Shown here: positions 1 through 8,000 of the stretch, piece by piece
How positions within the stretch are numbered: position 1 is the first letter of the stretch
Layout of the letters: each line of letters opens with the position of its first letter
Source: Streptomyces sp. R21
GTDB taxonomy: Bacteria > Actinomycetota > Actinomycetes > Streptomycetales > Streptomycetaceae
Reading direction: 5' to 3'
NCBI RefSeq assembly: GCF_041051975.1
Contig: NZ_CP163435.1
Coordinates: 1,178,001 to 1,242,000 of the forward strand
Length of the DNA: 64,000 nucleotides
Notes under the pieces: generated by a model
What the model was told of the DNA's origin: nothing
Seen by the model: the letters and a program-made list of their open reading frames with translations, nothing else
The model's database searches: none
Program-made: the position numbers and the translations under genes

Positions 1-107
1 ATCTCGGACACACGCTTCGACAGTGATCGAAAGGTGGGAATGCGCTGAGGCGGGGAAGCGTCAGTGCGTGGCCACGGTCCTTCGGGGGCTGGGCTCACCC
101 GCGCGGC

Positions 108-899
108 CTACTTCGTGTCGCCGGTGAACTTCGCGGTCGACCAGAAGTAGCCGAGTACCGCGAGTCCGATGCACCAGCCGACCGCGAGCCATCCGTTGTG
201 GCCGATCCCGGTGCCCAGCAGCAGGCCGCGCAGGGTCTCGATGGCAGGGGTGAAGGGCTGGTACTCGGCGATGGGCTGGAACCAGCCCGGCATCGCGTCG
301 ACCGGGACGAAGGTGCTGGAGATCAGCGGCAGGAAGATCAGCGGCATCGCGTTGTTGCTGGCCGCCTCGGGGTTCGGGCTGACCAGACCCATACCGACGG
401 CGATCCAGGTCAGCGCCGTGGCGAAGAGCACGAGCAGTCCGAACGCCGCGAGCCACTCCAGCGCGGTGGCGTCGGTGGAACGGAAACCGATGGCCACCGC
501 GACCGCGCCGACCAGGACCACGCTCATCACGCACTGCAGCACACTGCCGATGACATGCCCGATCAGGACCGAGGGCCGGTGGATGGCCATCGTCCGGAAA
601 CGGGCGATGATGCCCTCGGTCATGTCCATCGACACGGAGACCGCGGTACCGATCGTGGTGGAACCGATGGTCATCAGCAGCAGGCCCGGAACGAGATAGG
701 CGATGTAGACGGACCGGTCGGCGTGACCGCCGTTGAGACCGGCACTGAACGTGTCACCGAAGATGTAGACGAACAGCAACAGCAGCATCACCGGGGTGAG
801 CAGCAGATTCAGCGTCATGGACGGATAGCGCCGGGCGTGCAGCAGGTTGCGGCGCAGCATCGTGTTCGAGTCGCGGACGGCGAGGGAGAGGGCGCTCAT
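108..899 (-). CDS. ABC-2 type export permease (DrrB-like)
   Basis: Integral membrane permease of a two-component ABC exporter (263 aa). After a short soluble N-terminus there are about six hydrophobic segments, starting near LNLLLTPVMLLLLFVYIFG and ending near WLAVGWCIGLAVLGYFW, the usual size and layout of the ABC-2/DrrB family. I chose the ATG at 899 because it overlaps the stop of the ATP-binding gene upstream (TCAT on the + strand at 896-899), which implies translational coupling; the reading frame is open further upstream but only as a shadow of the ATPase gene. It is the last gene of a four-gene minus-strand operon. DrrAB pairs export drugs or lipids; the substrate here cannot be read from the sequence. 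Confidence 0.9.
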   Translation of the reverse strand: MSALSLAVRDSNTMLRRNLLHARRYPSMTLNLLLTPVMLLLLFVYIFGDTFSAGLNGGHADRSVYIAYLVPGLLLMTIGSTTIGTAVSVSMDMTEGIIARFRTMAIHRPSVLIGHVIGSVLQCVMSVVLVGAVAVAIGFRSTDATALEWLAAFGLLVLFATALTWIAVGMGLVSPNPEAASNNAMPLIFLPLISSTFVPVDAMPGWFQPIAEYQPFTPAIETLRGLLLGTGIGHNGWLAVGWCIGLAVLGYFWSTAKFTGDTK

Positions 900-1897
900 C
901 GGACGGTCTCCTTGGACTGGGCGGGGACGTGGGTGTCGGCGGTCAGGGCGAAGAACACGTCGTCGAGGTCGGGGGTGTGCACGGTCAGCTCGTCCGCCTC
1001 GACGCCGGCGGCGTCCAGCCGGTCGAGGATCGCGCGCAGCTCGCGCTGGCTGCCGCCACTGGGCAGTTGCAGGGCGAGGGCCTCGTCGTCCCGAGTGACC
1101 TCGCGCAGCGCTGCGGCGGCGTGGCGGTAGGCGGCCGGGTCGGTGAAGCGGAGCCGGACATGCCCGCCCGGGATGAGCCGCTTCAGCTCGTCGGCGGTGC
1201 CCTCGGCGGCGATCTTCCCGTCGTGCAGCACCGCGATCCGGTCGGCGAGTTCGTCGGCCTCCTCCAGGTACTGCGTGGTGAGGAAGACACTGACGCCGTC
1301 GGACACCAGCTCGCGGATGATCTGCCACATGTTGTGCCGGGAGCGCGGGTCCAGGCCGGTGGTCGGCTCGTCGAGGAAGATGATCCGCGGGTCGCCGACC
1401 AGCGTCATGGCCAGGTCGAGGCGGCGCTTCATGCCGCCGGAGTAGGTGGAGGCGGGCTTCTTCGCCGCCTCCGCGAGATCGAAACGCTCCAGGAGCTCGG
1501 CGGCGGCCCGCCGCCCCTCCCCCCTGGACAGGTGATGCAGATCCGCCATGAGGAACATGTTCTCCTCACCGGTGATCAACCCGTCCACGGCGGAGAACTG
1601 ACCGGTGACACCGATCGCGGCCCGCACCGCCTGCGGTGACCTGACGATGTCGTGGCCGGCGACCTGGGCCTGTCCGCCGTCGGCGGTGATGAGCGTGGAG
1701 AGGATCTTCACGGCCGTGGTCTTGCCCGCGCCGTTCGGACCGAGCAGCGCGAACACGGATCCGGCCGAGATGCGCAGATCGATCCCATCGAGCACGACCT
1801 TGTCGCCGTACGACTTGCGCAGACCGACGGCGGAGATGGCGGCCGGCGCCGGGTGACCATCACCCTGCATGGTTGTGGGCATGACAAATGAAGGCAT
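896..1897 (-). CDS. ABC transporter ATP-binding protein (DrrA-like, daunorubicin-resistance family)
   Basis: Cytoplasmic ATPase (333 aa) that powers the adjacent permease. Visible motifs in order: Walker A GPNGAGKTT near residue 50, signature YSGGMKRRLDLA, Walker B RIIFLDEPTTGLDP, and the switch region TTQYLEEAD, where Gln replaces the usual His, as I recall for DrrA-type exporters. The C-terminal 90 residues form the DrrA-type extension (DDVFFALT). The ATG at 1897 gives MPSFVMPTTM; the upstream DUF4097 protein also begins MPSF. The stop overlaps the permease start by 4 nt. The operon begins with a ribbon-helix-helix protein and a DUF4097 protein, an arrangement I recall from other streptomycetes; the exported substrate is unknown. 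Confidence 0.93.
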   Translation of the reverse strand: MPSFVMPTTMQGDGHPAPAAISAVGLRKSYGDKVVLDGIDLRISAGSVFALLGPNGAGKTTAVKILSTLITADGGQAQVAGHDIVRSPQAVRAAIGVTGQFSAVDGLITGEENMFLMADLHHLSRGEGRRAAAELLERFDLAEAAKKPASTYSGGMKRRLDLAMTLVGDPRIIFLDEPTTGLDPRSRHNMWQIIRELVSDGVSVFLTTQYLEEADELADRIAVLHDGKIAAEGTADELKRLIPGGHVRLRFTDPAAYRHAAAALREVTRDDEALALQLPSGGSQRELRAILDRLDAAGVEADELTVHTPDLDDVFFALTADTHVPAQSKETVR

Positions 1898-1977
1898 GGG
1901 CCCTCCCGTTCGAAGGCTGAAGTGAGTGACTGGGAGATCGAAGAAGATGAGACGGGTGCGGAGGGGAACGGAGGCGC

Positions 1978-2826
1978 TCAGGCTTTGGCGCGGAGGACGT
2001 CGATGTTGCCCCAGTTGGTCCGAGCGCGGACCTTGACGGTGTCCTCGGTCTGCTCCGGGGTCTCGGACGCAGCGAGTGTGTTGCGTACCTGCCCGCGGTT
2101 GGAGCTGACGTCGAGCCAGGCGGCGACGCCCTCGCGGATGCCGACCTCGATGGCGCCGTTGGAGGTCTCCAACTGGATTTCGCCGCCAGCGACTTCGGCG
2201 ATGCGAAGGTGGCCGTTGGTCGAGGTTCCGGTGACCGACGCCTCGGCGCGTTCGATGTCGATGCCGCCGTTGGCGCCGCACACCCGCAGCTCGCCGGTGA
2301 CGGCGCCGACGGTCGTGGTGCCGTGCGAGTTCTTCAGGACGGCGGGGCCATCGACGAGGCCGACGCGCACGTTGCCGCTGCTGCTGGTGATCTCTGCCAG
2401 GCCCTCGACCCGGTCCACGGTGACCGGGCCGTGCGCCACGGTCAGCGTCAGCGGGCCGGTGGTGTCGAGGCGGACGTCTCCGGTCGAGGTCTTCACACGG
2501 ACCTCGCCTAGCCGGCCCTCGCCGAGCACCTGGGTCCAGGAGCCGGTCACGTCGACGAGTGAGCCCGTGGGCAGGTCGACCGTCACGTCGACGAGGCCGT
2601 TGGGACCGACGAGACTGCGGCGCCTGGGCAGCGTCCTGACGGTCAGGACGCCGCTCGTGTACGTGACCTCGGTCTGTTCGGCGGCTCGCACGTCCTTGTC
2701 CCGCTTCGGGTCGCGGGGCTGCACCTCGACGACCGTGTCGAGGCGGTCGCCCGCGGTGAACCGGATGGAACCGGCGGGCACTTGGGCGGTGACCGAGATC
2801 GGTTCGGGGGTGTCGAAAGAAGGCAT
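1978..2826 (-). CDS. DUF4097-family beta-strand repeat protein
   Basis: A 282-residue protein built from short repeating beta-strand units (patterns such as VRVKTSTGDVRLDTTG, LAEITSSSGNVRVGLVDG and GIDIERAEASVTGTSTNGHL), typical of DUF4097/DUF4098 putative adhesin-like beta-solenoids. No signal peptide or membrane segment is visible, so it is probably cytoplasmic despite the 'adhesin' label of the family. It lies 90 nt after the regulator gene and 80 nt before the ATPase gene on the same strand, so it is read as the second cistron of the operon. Its biochemical role is unknown; a partner or sensor role for the exporter is only inference from the gene order. Confidence 0.85.
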   Translation of the reverse strand: MPSFDTPEPISVTAQVPAGSIRFTAGDRLDTVVEVQPRDPKRDKDVRAAEQTEVTYTSGVLTVRTLPRRRSLVGPNGLVDVTVDLPTGSLVDVTGSWTQVLGEGRLGEVRVKTSTGDVRLDTTGPLTLTVAHGPVTVDRVEGLAEITSSSGNVRVGLVDGPAVLKNSHGTTTVGAVTGELRVCGANGGIDIERAEASVTGTSTNGHLRIAEVAGGEIQLETSNGAIEVGIREGVAAWLDVSSNRGQVRNTLAASETPEQTEDTVKVRARTNWGNIDVLRAKA

Positions 2827-2916
2827 GGCTGTCCCGTCCTCTTGAGTCCTTGGGACGTCCCCGCTGGTGGGACGTGGTGAGGGTGCTGAGCTCTTCTCGA
2901 AGGGTGCGGGCGGGGG

Positions 2917-3435
2917 CTAGCGCACCCAGCCCGTGAAGCTCTGTCCGATGGTGCGGGTCTTCTCCGTCGTACGCGGCCGAGTGCCGCCGTCGACCGCGGC
3001 CGACACGGCCCGCACCAGCCACGCGTTCACCGACAGGCCCTCGTGGGTCGCGGCTTCCTCGGCGCGCGCCTTGAGGTGGGCCGGCAGACGCAGGTTGACA
3101 CGGGCGATGCCGCCCTCGTCGCCGTCGGCGGGCATGTGCGACTTGAGCGGTTCGACGGGCGCGGCCGGCTCCGCGGGGGCAGCGCCGTAGGTGGGCGGCG
3201 GTGTCACCACGAAGTCGGGGTCGAGCCCGCGCAGCCGTACGTCGACGGAGCCGGGGGCGAGCTCGCGGGTGATCTCGTCCATCGCGGCGGAGAGCACGTT
3301 GAGGAGGGTCAGCCGGGTCGCCGACTCCAGCGGAGCGGTGAGCCGCTCGGCCAGCTCGCGGGCATCTTCCCCACCGGCTTCGGCGGCCACCGCGAGTTCT
3401 CGGCGGAGAGTGTCGACGTACGGCGTGAGGTCCAT
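2917..3435 (-). CDS. Ribbon-helix-helix (HicB/Arc-like) regulator
   Basis: A 172-residue protein whose C-terminal part (about residues 110-155) reads ARVNLRLPAHLKARAEEAA followed by EGLSVNAWLVRAVSAAV, a clear ribbon-helix-helix DNA-binding fold of the HicB/Arc/MetJ type. The N-terminal 100 residues (MDLTPYVDTLRREL...) look helical and may dimerise or bind a partner. The frame stays open upstream, but the ATG at 3435 gives the natural N-terminus. No HicA-type toxin is adjacent, so this is unlikely to be a toxin-antitoxin pair. It leads the exporter operon, and the DNA over and upstream of its start codon contains repeated TGRCRCCA half-sites, as expected of an autoregulated RHH protein. That link is inferred. 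Confidence 0.82.
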   Translation of the reverse strand: MDLTPYVDTLRRELAVAAEAGGEDARELAERLTAPLESATRLTLLNVLSAAMDEITRELAPGSVDVRLRGLDPDFVVTPPPTYGAAPAEPAAPVEPLKSHMPADGDEGGIARVNLRLPAHLKARAEEAATHEGLSVNAWLVRAVSAAVDGGTRPRTTEKTRTIGQSFTGWVR

Positions 3436-3464
3436 GACGCCATGATGGCACCATCGTGGCGCCA
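3435..3464. promoter_or_regulatory. Three operator-like octamers over the start of the RHH gene
   Basis: TGACGCCA at 3435-3442, TGGCACCA at 3446-3453 and TGGCGCCA at 3457-3464 repeat at an exact 11-bp spacing, about one helical turn, and the first touches the ATG of the regulator gene. RHH proteins bind such tandem half-sites cooperatively. Assignment to the neighbouring RHH protein is inferred. Confidence 0.55.
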
Positions 3465-3595
3465 TGAGCAAGCCCCCACGGCTTCTCGTGCGGCATGAAC
3501 GCGGGGAAATCCGGTCTGAACTGCGAAAACGCAAAGTGGAGCGACCTGAGCCACTCTGGTGCCAAGCACACCCGCGCCCTCACGGAGACAGGCAA

Positions 3596-3673
3596 TGGCG
3601 CCACATGGCATCACGCAGTGCCACGTGACGCCACCCGACACCACGTGACGCCACCCGACACCATCTGGTACCG
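3596..3673. promoter_or_regulatory. Array of eight 10-bp operator-like repeats upstream of the RHH operon
   Basis: Eight consecutive 10-bp units start at 3596, 3606, 3616, 3626, 3636, 3646, 3656 and 3666. Units include TGGCGCCACA, TGACGCCACC (twice) and CGACACCACG; the consensus is close to TGRCRCCACN. An isolated inverted copy, TGGTGCCA, sits at 3557-3564. The array lies between the RHH-exporter operon (start 3435) and the end of the XRE-type gene (3721), so it covers the probable promoter of the operon. It is not a coding repeat. Confidence 0.6.
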
Positions 3674-3720
3674 GCTGCATCAAACGCTCGTCGTCCAGCT
3701 GGACGTCAGCGAGTCCCAGC

Positions 3721-4509
3721 TCAGCCCCAGGCCCCAACGTCACCGTTGGGTCCCTCGAAGTAGGCGGCGCTCTCCGCGTCCGCCGGGTAGTACGACTCGA
3801 TCGCGACCTCGTCCAGCGTGATGTCCATCGGGGTACCGAAGGTGGTGATGGTCGAGAACAGCCGCAGTTCTCGACCGCCGATGCGAAGGACCATCGGGAT
3901 CACGACATCCGATTCGACTGATCGGCTCGACGGGTCCTCGGAGTCGGGATCGAGCAGTTCCTCATAGAGCGCGGTGAGTTCAGCGTCGGGAGCAACGGCG
4001 AGCTGACGCCTGATGCGGGAGCGGAACATCACACGCACATCGGCCAGGTTGAGGACCAGCGGGGCAAAACCGCGCGGGTCCAGTCCCAGCCGCACCAGGT
4101 TGATCGGCGGCCGAAGCAGGTCGGGATCGACGCCCGCGAAGAAGGGCTCGACCGCGCGGTTGGTCATCACGATGTTCCACCGGCGGTCGAAGGCCACCGC
4201 GGGGTACGGCTCGTGCGCACGCAGCACCCTCGCGACCGCGCCCCGGGCCGCCGACAGCGCGCCGTCATCGAGTGGCCGCTCGGCGTACCGAGGTGCGAAG
4301 CCGGCCGCGAGCAAGAGCCCGTTGCGCTCACGCAACGGCACATCGAGCTGGTCCGCGAGTCGCAGGACCATGTCGGCGCTCGGGTTGGACTTGCCCGTCT
4401 CGACCAGGCTGACGTGACGAGCCGAGACGTCAGCCGCGATCGCAAGATCGAGTTGGCTGAGTCGTCGGCGATGCCGCCACTGCCGCAAGAGCTCCCCGAC
4501 CGTATGCAC
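3721..4509 (-). CDS. XRE-family transcriptional regulator with MmyB-like C-terminal domain
   Basis: A 262-residue regulator. Residues 5-60 form an XRE helix-turn-helix (RRRLSQLDLAIAADVSARHVSLVETGKSNPS), followed from about residue 95 by an MmyB-type ligand-binding domain (YPAVAFDRRWNIVMTNRA, then NLVRLGLDPRGFAPLVLN), a PAS-like fold found in many actinobacterial regulators. It is divergent from the SnoaL-like gene at 4597 with 87 bp between the start codons, so both may share a regulated promoter region. The effector is unknown. Length and domain order are normal for the family. Confidence 0.9.
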   Translation of the reverse strand: MHTVGELLRQWRHRRRLSQLDLAIAADVSARHVSLVETGKSNPSADMVLRLADQLDVPLRERNGLLLAAGFAPRYAERPLDDGALSAARGAVARVLRAHEPYPAVAFDRRWNIVMTNRAVEPFFAGVDPDLLRPPINLVRLGLDPRGFAPLVLNLADVRVMFRSRIRRQLAVAPDAELTALYEELLDPDSEDPSSRSVESDVVIPMVLRIGGRELRLFSTITTFGTPMDITLDEVAIESYYPADAESAAYFEGPNGDVGAWG

Positions 4510-4596
4510 GGTGATCGAGGGTACTCATCGTGGAGCCGCACGCCATGAAATCCGACTTCATCGACAACCGTTGCGACCGCGGAAACACTGGCGTCC

Positions 4597-4986
4597 ATGA
4601 CCACAGACAACAAGAGCATGGTTCAACGGGCGCTGGCGGAACTGATGGAGACGGGCAGCGTCGACGCGCTCGAACCGTTGCTGCGCGATGACTTCGTCCA
4701 TCACAGGCCGGACTCGACCTCCTCGACCAAAGCGGAATGGCTGGCCGCCGTGCAGGCGGCGCTCACCCCGCTCGCCGATATGCGGGTCGAGGTCCAGCAC
4801 CTGCTGGCCGACGGTGATCACGTCGTGATGCACTCGCGGCGACAGCTCCCCGATGCCGGGCCGGAGGTCGCGGTCGTCGACATCTGGCGGATCGACGAGG
4901 GGCTGGTCGCCGAGTGTTGGGAGACCATCGAGCCGGTGGCCCAGGCAGCCTCCAATCTGGTGTGGTGGGAGCCCGCCGGGCGCTGA
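4597..4986 (+). CDS. SnoaL-like / NTF2-fold protein
   Basis: A 129-residue protein with the NTF2/SnoaL cone fold: an N-terminal helix (KSMVQRALAELMETG), the DALEPLLRDDFVHHRPD segment, and strands including RVEVQHLLADGDHVVMHSRRQ and VAVVDIWRIDEGLVAECWETIEPV. Such proteins act as small-molecule isomerases, cyclases or binding proteins; the substrate here is not evident. It is transcribed divergently from the XRE-type regulator, its likely controller. A palindromic terminator follows the gene at 5003-5025. Confidence 0.85.
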   Translation: MTTDNKSMVQRALAELMETGSVDALEPLLRDDFVHHRPDSTSSTKAEWLAAVQAALTPLADMRVEVQHLLADGDHVVMHSRRQLPDAGPEVAVVDIWRIDEGLVAECWETIEPVAQAASNLVWWEPAGR

Positions 4987-5002
4987 CCAGCCGTATCCGG
5001 TC

Positions 5003-5025
5003 CGGACCTCAGGGCCTGAGGTCCG
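5003..5025. terminator. Bidirectional stem-loop terminator
   Basis: An 11-bp perfect inverted repeat around a single central base (CGGACCTCAGG, G, CCTGAGGTCCG) sits between the convergent SnoaL-like gene and the arabinofuranosidase ORF, overlapping the last codons of the latter. Geometry fits transcription termination in both directions, though a regulatory palindrome cannot be excluded. Confidence 0.5.
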
Positions 5026-8000
5026 CACGCCCCGCCGCCGCGACGACGCGATCCCGCTCCGTGCGCGTGAACAGTCCCTCGGACAGCCATCCGTCCGCGA
5101 GGGCACGTACCGCCCGCACGAAGCGGCCGGAGGTGGCGAAGGGAGCCTGCTGCCAGAGCACGTCTAGGAAGGTCAGGCCGTCACCGCGGGCGTGGTTGGA
5201 CACGCCCGAGTCGGTCTTGCCGAACACGACGACGGGTTCTGAGCGCTTGAAGTAGGCGTGGTAGTTGGCATCGTCCGCTACGTGGAAGGGGGCGAGGGTC
5301 AGGCCGTGCGTGGTGAAGTACAGGGGGCGGCCCTCGGGTTGGATCGCGTCGGCGAGACCGCCCCCGAGCGTGAAGTCCTTGTAGAAGGAGAACACACGGA
5401 ACTGCCGTTCCTGGCTCCGAGCGACCAGCAGGACGGGGCCGTAGAACACCGACTGGACGGCGGGGTCGTCCAGGGCCCTTTCGATGCGAAGACGGTAGGG
5501 GGTGGAGATCCGGATCCGGTCGCCACGCTGCCAGGTTCTGCTCAGGGTGAGGTAGCTGCCGGGCACCGCCTCGGCCCGTTGCCGGACCCCGTTGACCGTG
5601 ACGGTGAACCCCGCCGTGGCCCAGGACGGAACGCGGAGTCTGATGTCGAGGCTGCCGCTGCCCTCACGGATCGTCAGGGTGCGTACGCCCTCGGCCGGGT
5701 AGTCGCTGCTCTGATCGACGACGAAGCCCCTCTCCGGCCACCGCAGCGTCGAGGCGAGGTAGAGGTTGACGTACAGGGCGCTGCCGTCGGCGGAGCAGAA
5801 GTAGACTGAGTCCTGGTACTTGGTGTGGTTCTCCATGCCGGTGCCGCCGCAGCAGGTGCCGGTGTTGTCGTACTCGCGCACGACGCCGGGGCCCATGCCG
5901 ACGAAGTAGGTGACCTCCGGGCTGTCCGCACTCGGGGCGTCCCGGCGGGAGGCGAGGATGTGGTTGGTCAGCCCCCGCTCGTAGTAGCCCATGTACGCGG
6001 GGTCCTGCTTGTGGAAGAACAACTGCCGGCTCAACTTGAGCATGTTGTACGTCGCACAGGTCTCTGCGTTGTTGTCGCCCAGGGTGGCCGCGATGGCGCC
6101 CCGCGCGCGGAACATCTCACCCTGACCCGTACCGCCCAGGCTGTACGTCCGGGGGCCTGCGACCATCCCCCAGAAGTTGCGGGCCGCGGCGGCATACTCC
6201 TCCTCGCCCGTGTGGTCGAACAGCCGCACGTAGCCGGTGAACTGGGGGATGTGCTGGTTGGCGTGCCGGCCGTCCAGGATGTCGCGGTCCTCGGCGCAGG
6301 CGTCCAGCAGCGTGGTGTTGTCGAAGCAACGGGCCGCCGCGAGGTGCTCCTCCCTGCCGGTGAGGGCGTACAGGTCCGCCAACACCTCGTTCATCCCGCC
6401 GTACTCGCCCGCGATGTAGATCGACCACATCCGCTCCAGCTGCGCCTTGGGCAGGTGGCCGAGCCGGCTGTGCACCCAGTCGCCCATCGTCGAGGCGATG
6501 GCCAGGGCCTGCGCGTTCCCGGCCAGGGTGTGCGCGTCGAGGAGACCGCGCATGATCTTGTGGCAGGTGTAGTACGGCGCCCAGATCGTGGGGTAGGTCG
6601 TGTAGCTCTCCAGCAGGATGAACTGTGTCTCCGGGTACGCCGCCAGGAAACCGGGGTGGCTCGGTTTCGGCGATCCGTGCTCCGCCAGGGCCTGTTGGCA
6701 CTCGCCGAGCGCTGCGACCAGGTAGTCCAGCTTGGTCTTGAGCGCGGCCTCCCGGGTGTCGGCGTACGCCTGGGCGATCAGGGTGAGGAAGTGGCCGCCG
6801 AAGTGGCCGCGCAGATTGCCGTCGGAGGTCTCCCAGCCGCCGGGCGGCTCGGCACCATGGGTGTCCAGTCCGGCATTGGCCCGGAAGACCGCCAGGATGC
6901 GGTCGGCCGGGTACGCCCTGGCGTAGTCGAGCATCAGGTCGCGCTTGCGGCGGAAGACGCCGTCGCCGAGTGTCACCTGGTCCAGTGGGAAGGGGCGCAC
7001 GGCCCAGGCGGGCGGGGCGGGCACCGGAGTCGCGGCCGCCCGGACGGGCACTGCCGGGGGGACCTGGCCGGTCGTGTCGGCGTACGCCGAGGGGACGGCG
7101 TACGCGAGCGGGGCCGCGGCCGCGGTCCCGGCGGCGAGTCTCAACAGACGGCGTCGGGTGGGGGGGGTTGGGACATGCTCGGACTCCGATCGTCGGTCAT
7201 CGGGGGTGGGGGTGCTGTCCGGCGGGGCGGGTCGGTCCGGTTTCACGGCCGGCAGCCACACCCGCATCGTCGAAGGCCCGCGGTTCGCCCAGGAGTGGTA
7301 GGGAACCAGGACGATCCCTGTGCGGTCGGCGGGCGGCGCCGTCGCCGTCGTGTCGAGTGGCCGGTACGGCAAGGTCTCGTCGCGTTGTGCGTCGTACTCG
7401 GTGATCTGGCCGGCGACGACCACGCTGCCGTCCGGCCCGTCCTCCGGCGGGGCGGACGCGTCCACTCCGATCACGTCGACGTCGTGGCTGTCCGGCAGGT
7501 CCACGGACTCGGCGCAGTACACGAGCGGCCCGCGCTGGACGGCCACCGTGCCCCGGACGGCGTCGACGCGCGGGTCGGCCCGGATCCAGCGCGGCCGTAC
7601 GGGCAGTTCGAGCCGGATCTCGTCACCGGGCCAGAAACGGCGGGTCACGTCGGTCATGCCCGGGGGCACGGTACGGCGGGTCCCGTCCGGGTCGACCAGC
7701 CATGCCGTGGCGCCCGCCGTCCACGCGGGGACGCGCAGCGACACGGTCCACGGGCGGTCCGACGGCGACCGGTCGATGCGCACGGTCACGCTGCCGCCCG
7801 ACGGATAGTCGGTACGGACGCACAGCGCGACCCCACGGCCGCCGGGGAGCGAGGTGGCGATCTCCGCGTCGGCGTACTGGTGCAGCTGCACGCCCTGGTC
7901 GTCGGCCGTCGCGAGGTACGCGGGCAGCTGGGCCAGCGTCCGCGCCACATTGGTCGGGCAGCAGGAGACCGCGAACCAGGGCGCCCGCAGGCTCGACTCG

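Noticed and set aside
1..107. An open frame at the left edge ending TGA at 46-48 on the + strand
   Set aside because: Only 15 codons are inside the window, so it cannot be told from chance; no feature was called.
2917..3435. HicAB-type toxin-antitoxin module
   Set aside because: No HicA-like toxin gene is adjacent; the RHH protein leads an exporter operon instead.
896..3604. Minus-strand frame extending the ATPase upstream to 3604
   Set aside because: The upstream part is Arg-rich and crosses the DUF4097 and RHH genes in another frame; the ATG at 1897 gives the natural protein.
3596..3673. Ten-bp repeats considered as a minisatellite or coding repeat
   Set aside because: Units are degenerate but keep a TGRCRCCA core, recur at the regulator start with 11-bp phase, and lie outside any gene; an operator array explains them better.
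5003..5025. 23-bp palindrome as a recombination or attachment site
   Set aside because: It sits between convergent gene ends with terminator geometry, and no integrase or mobile element is nearby.
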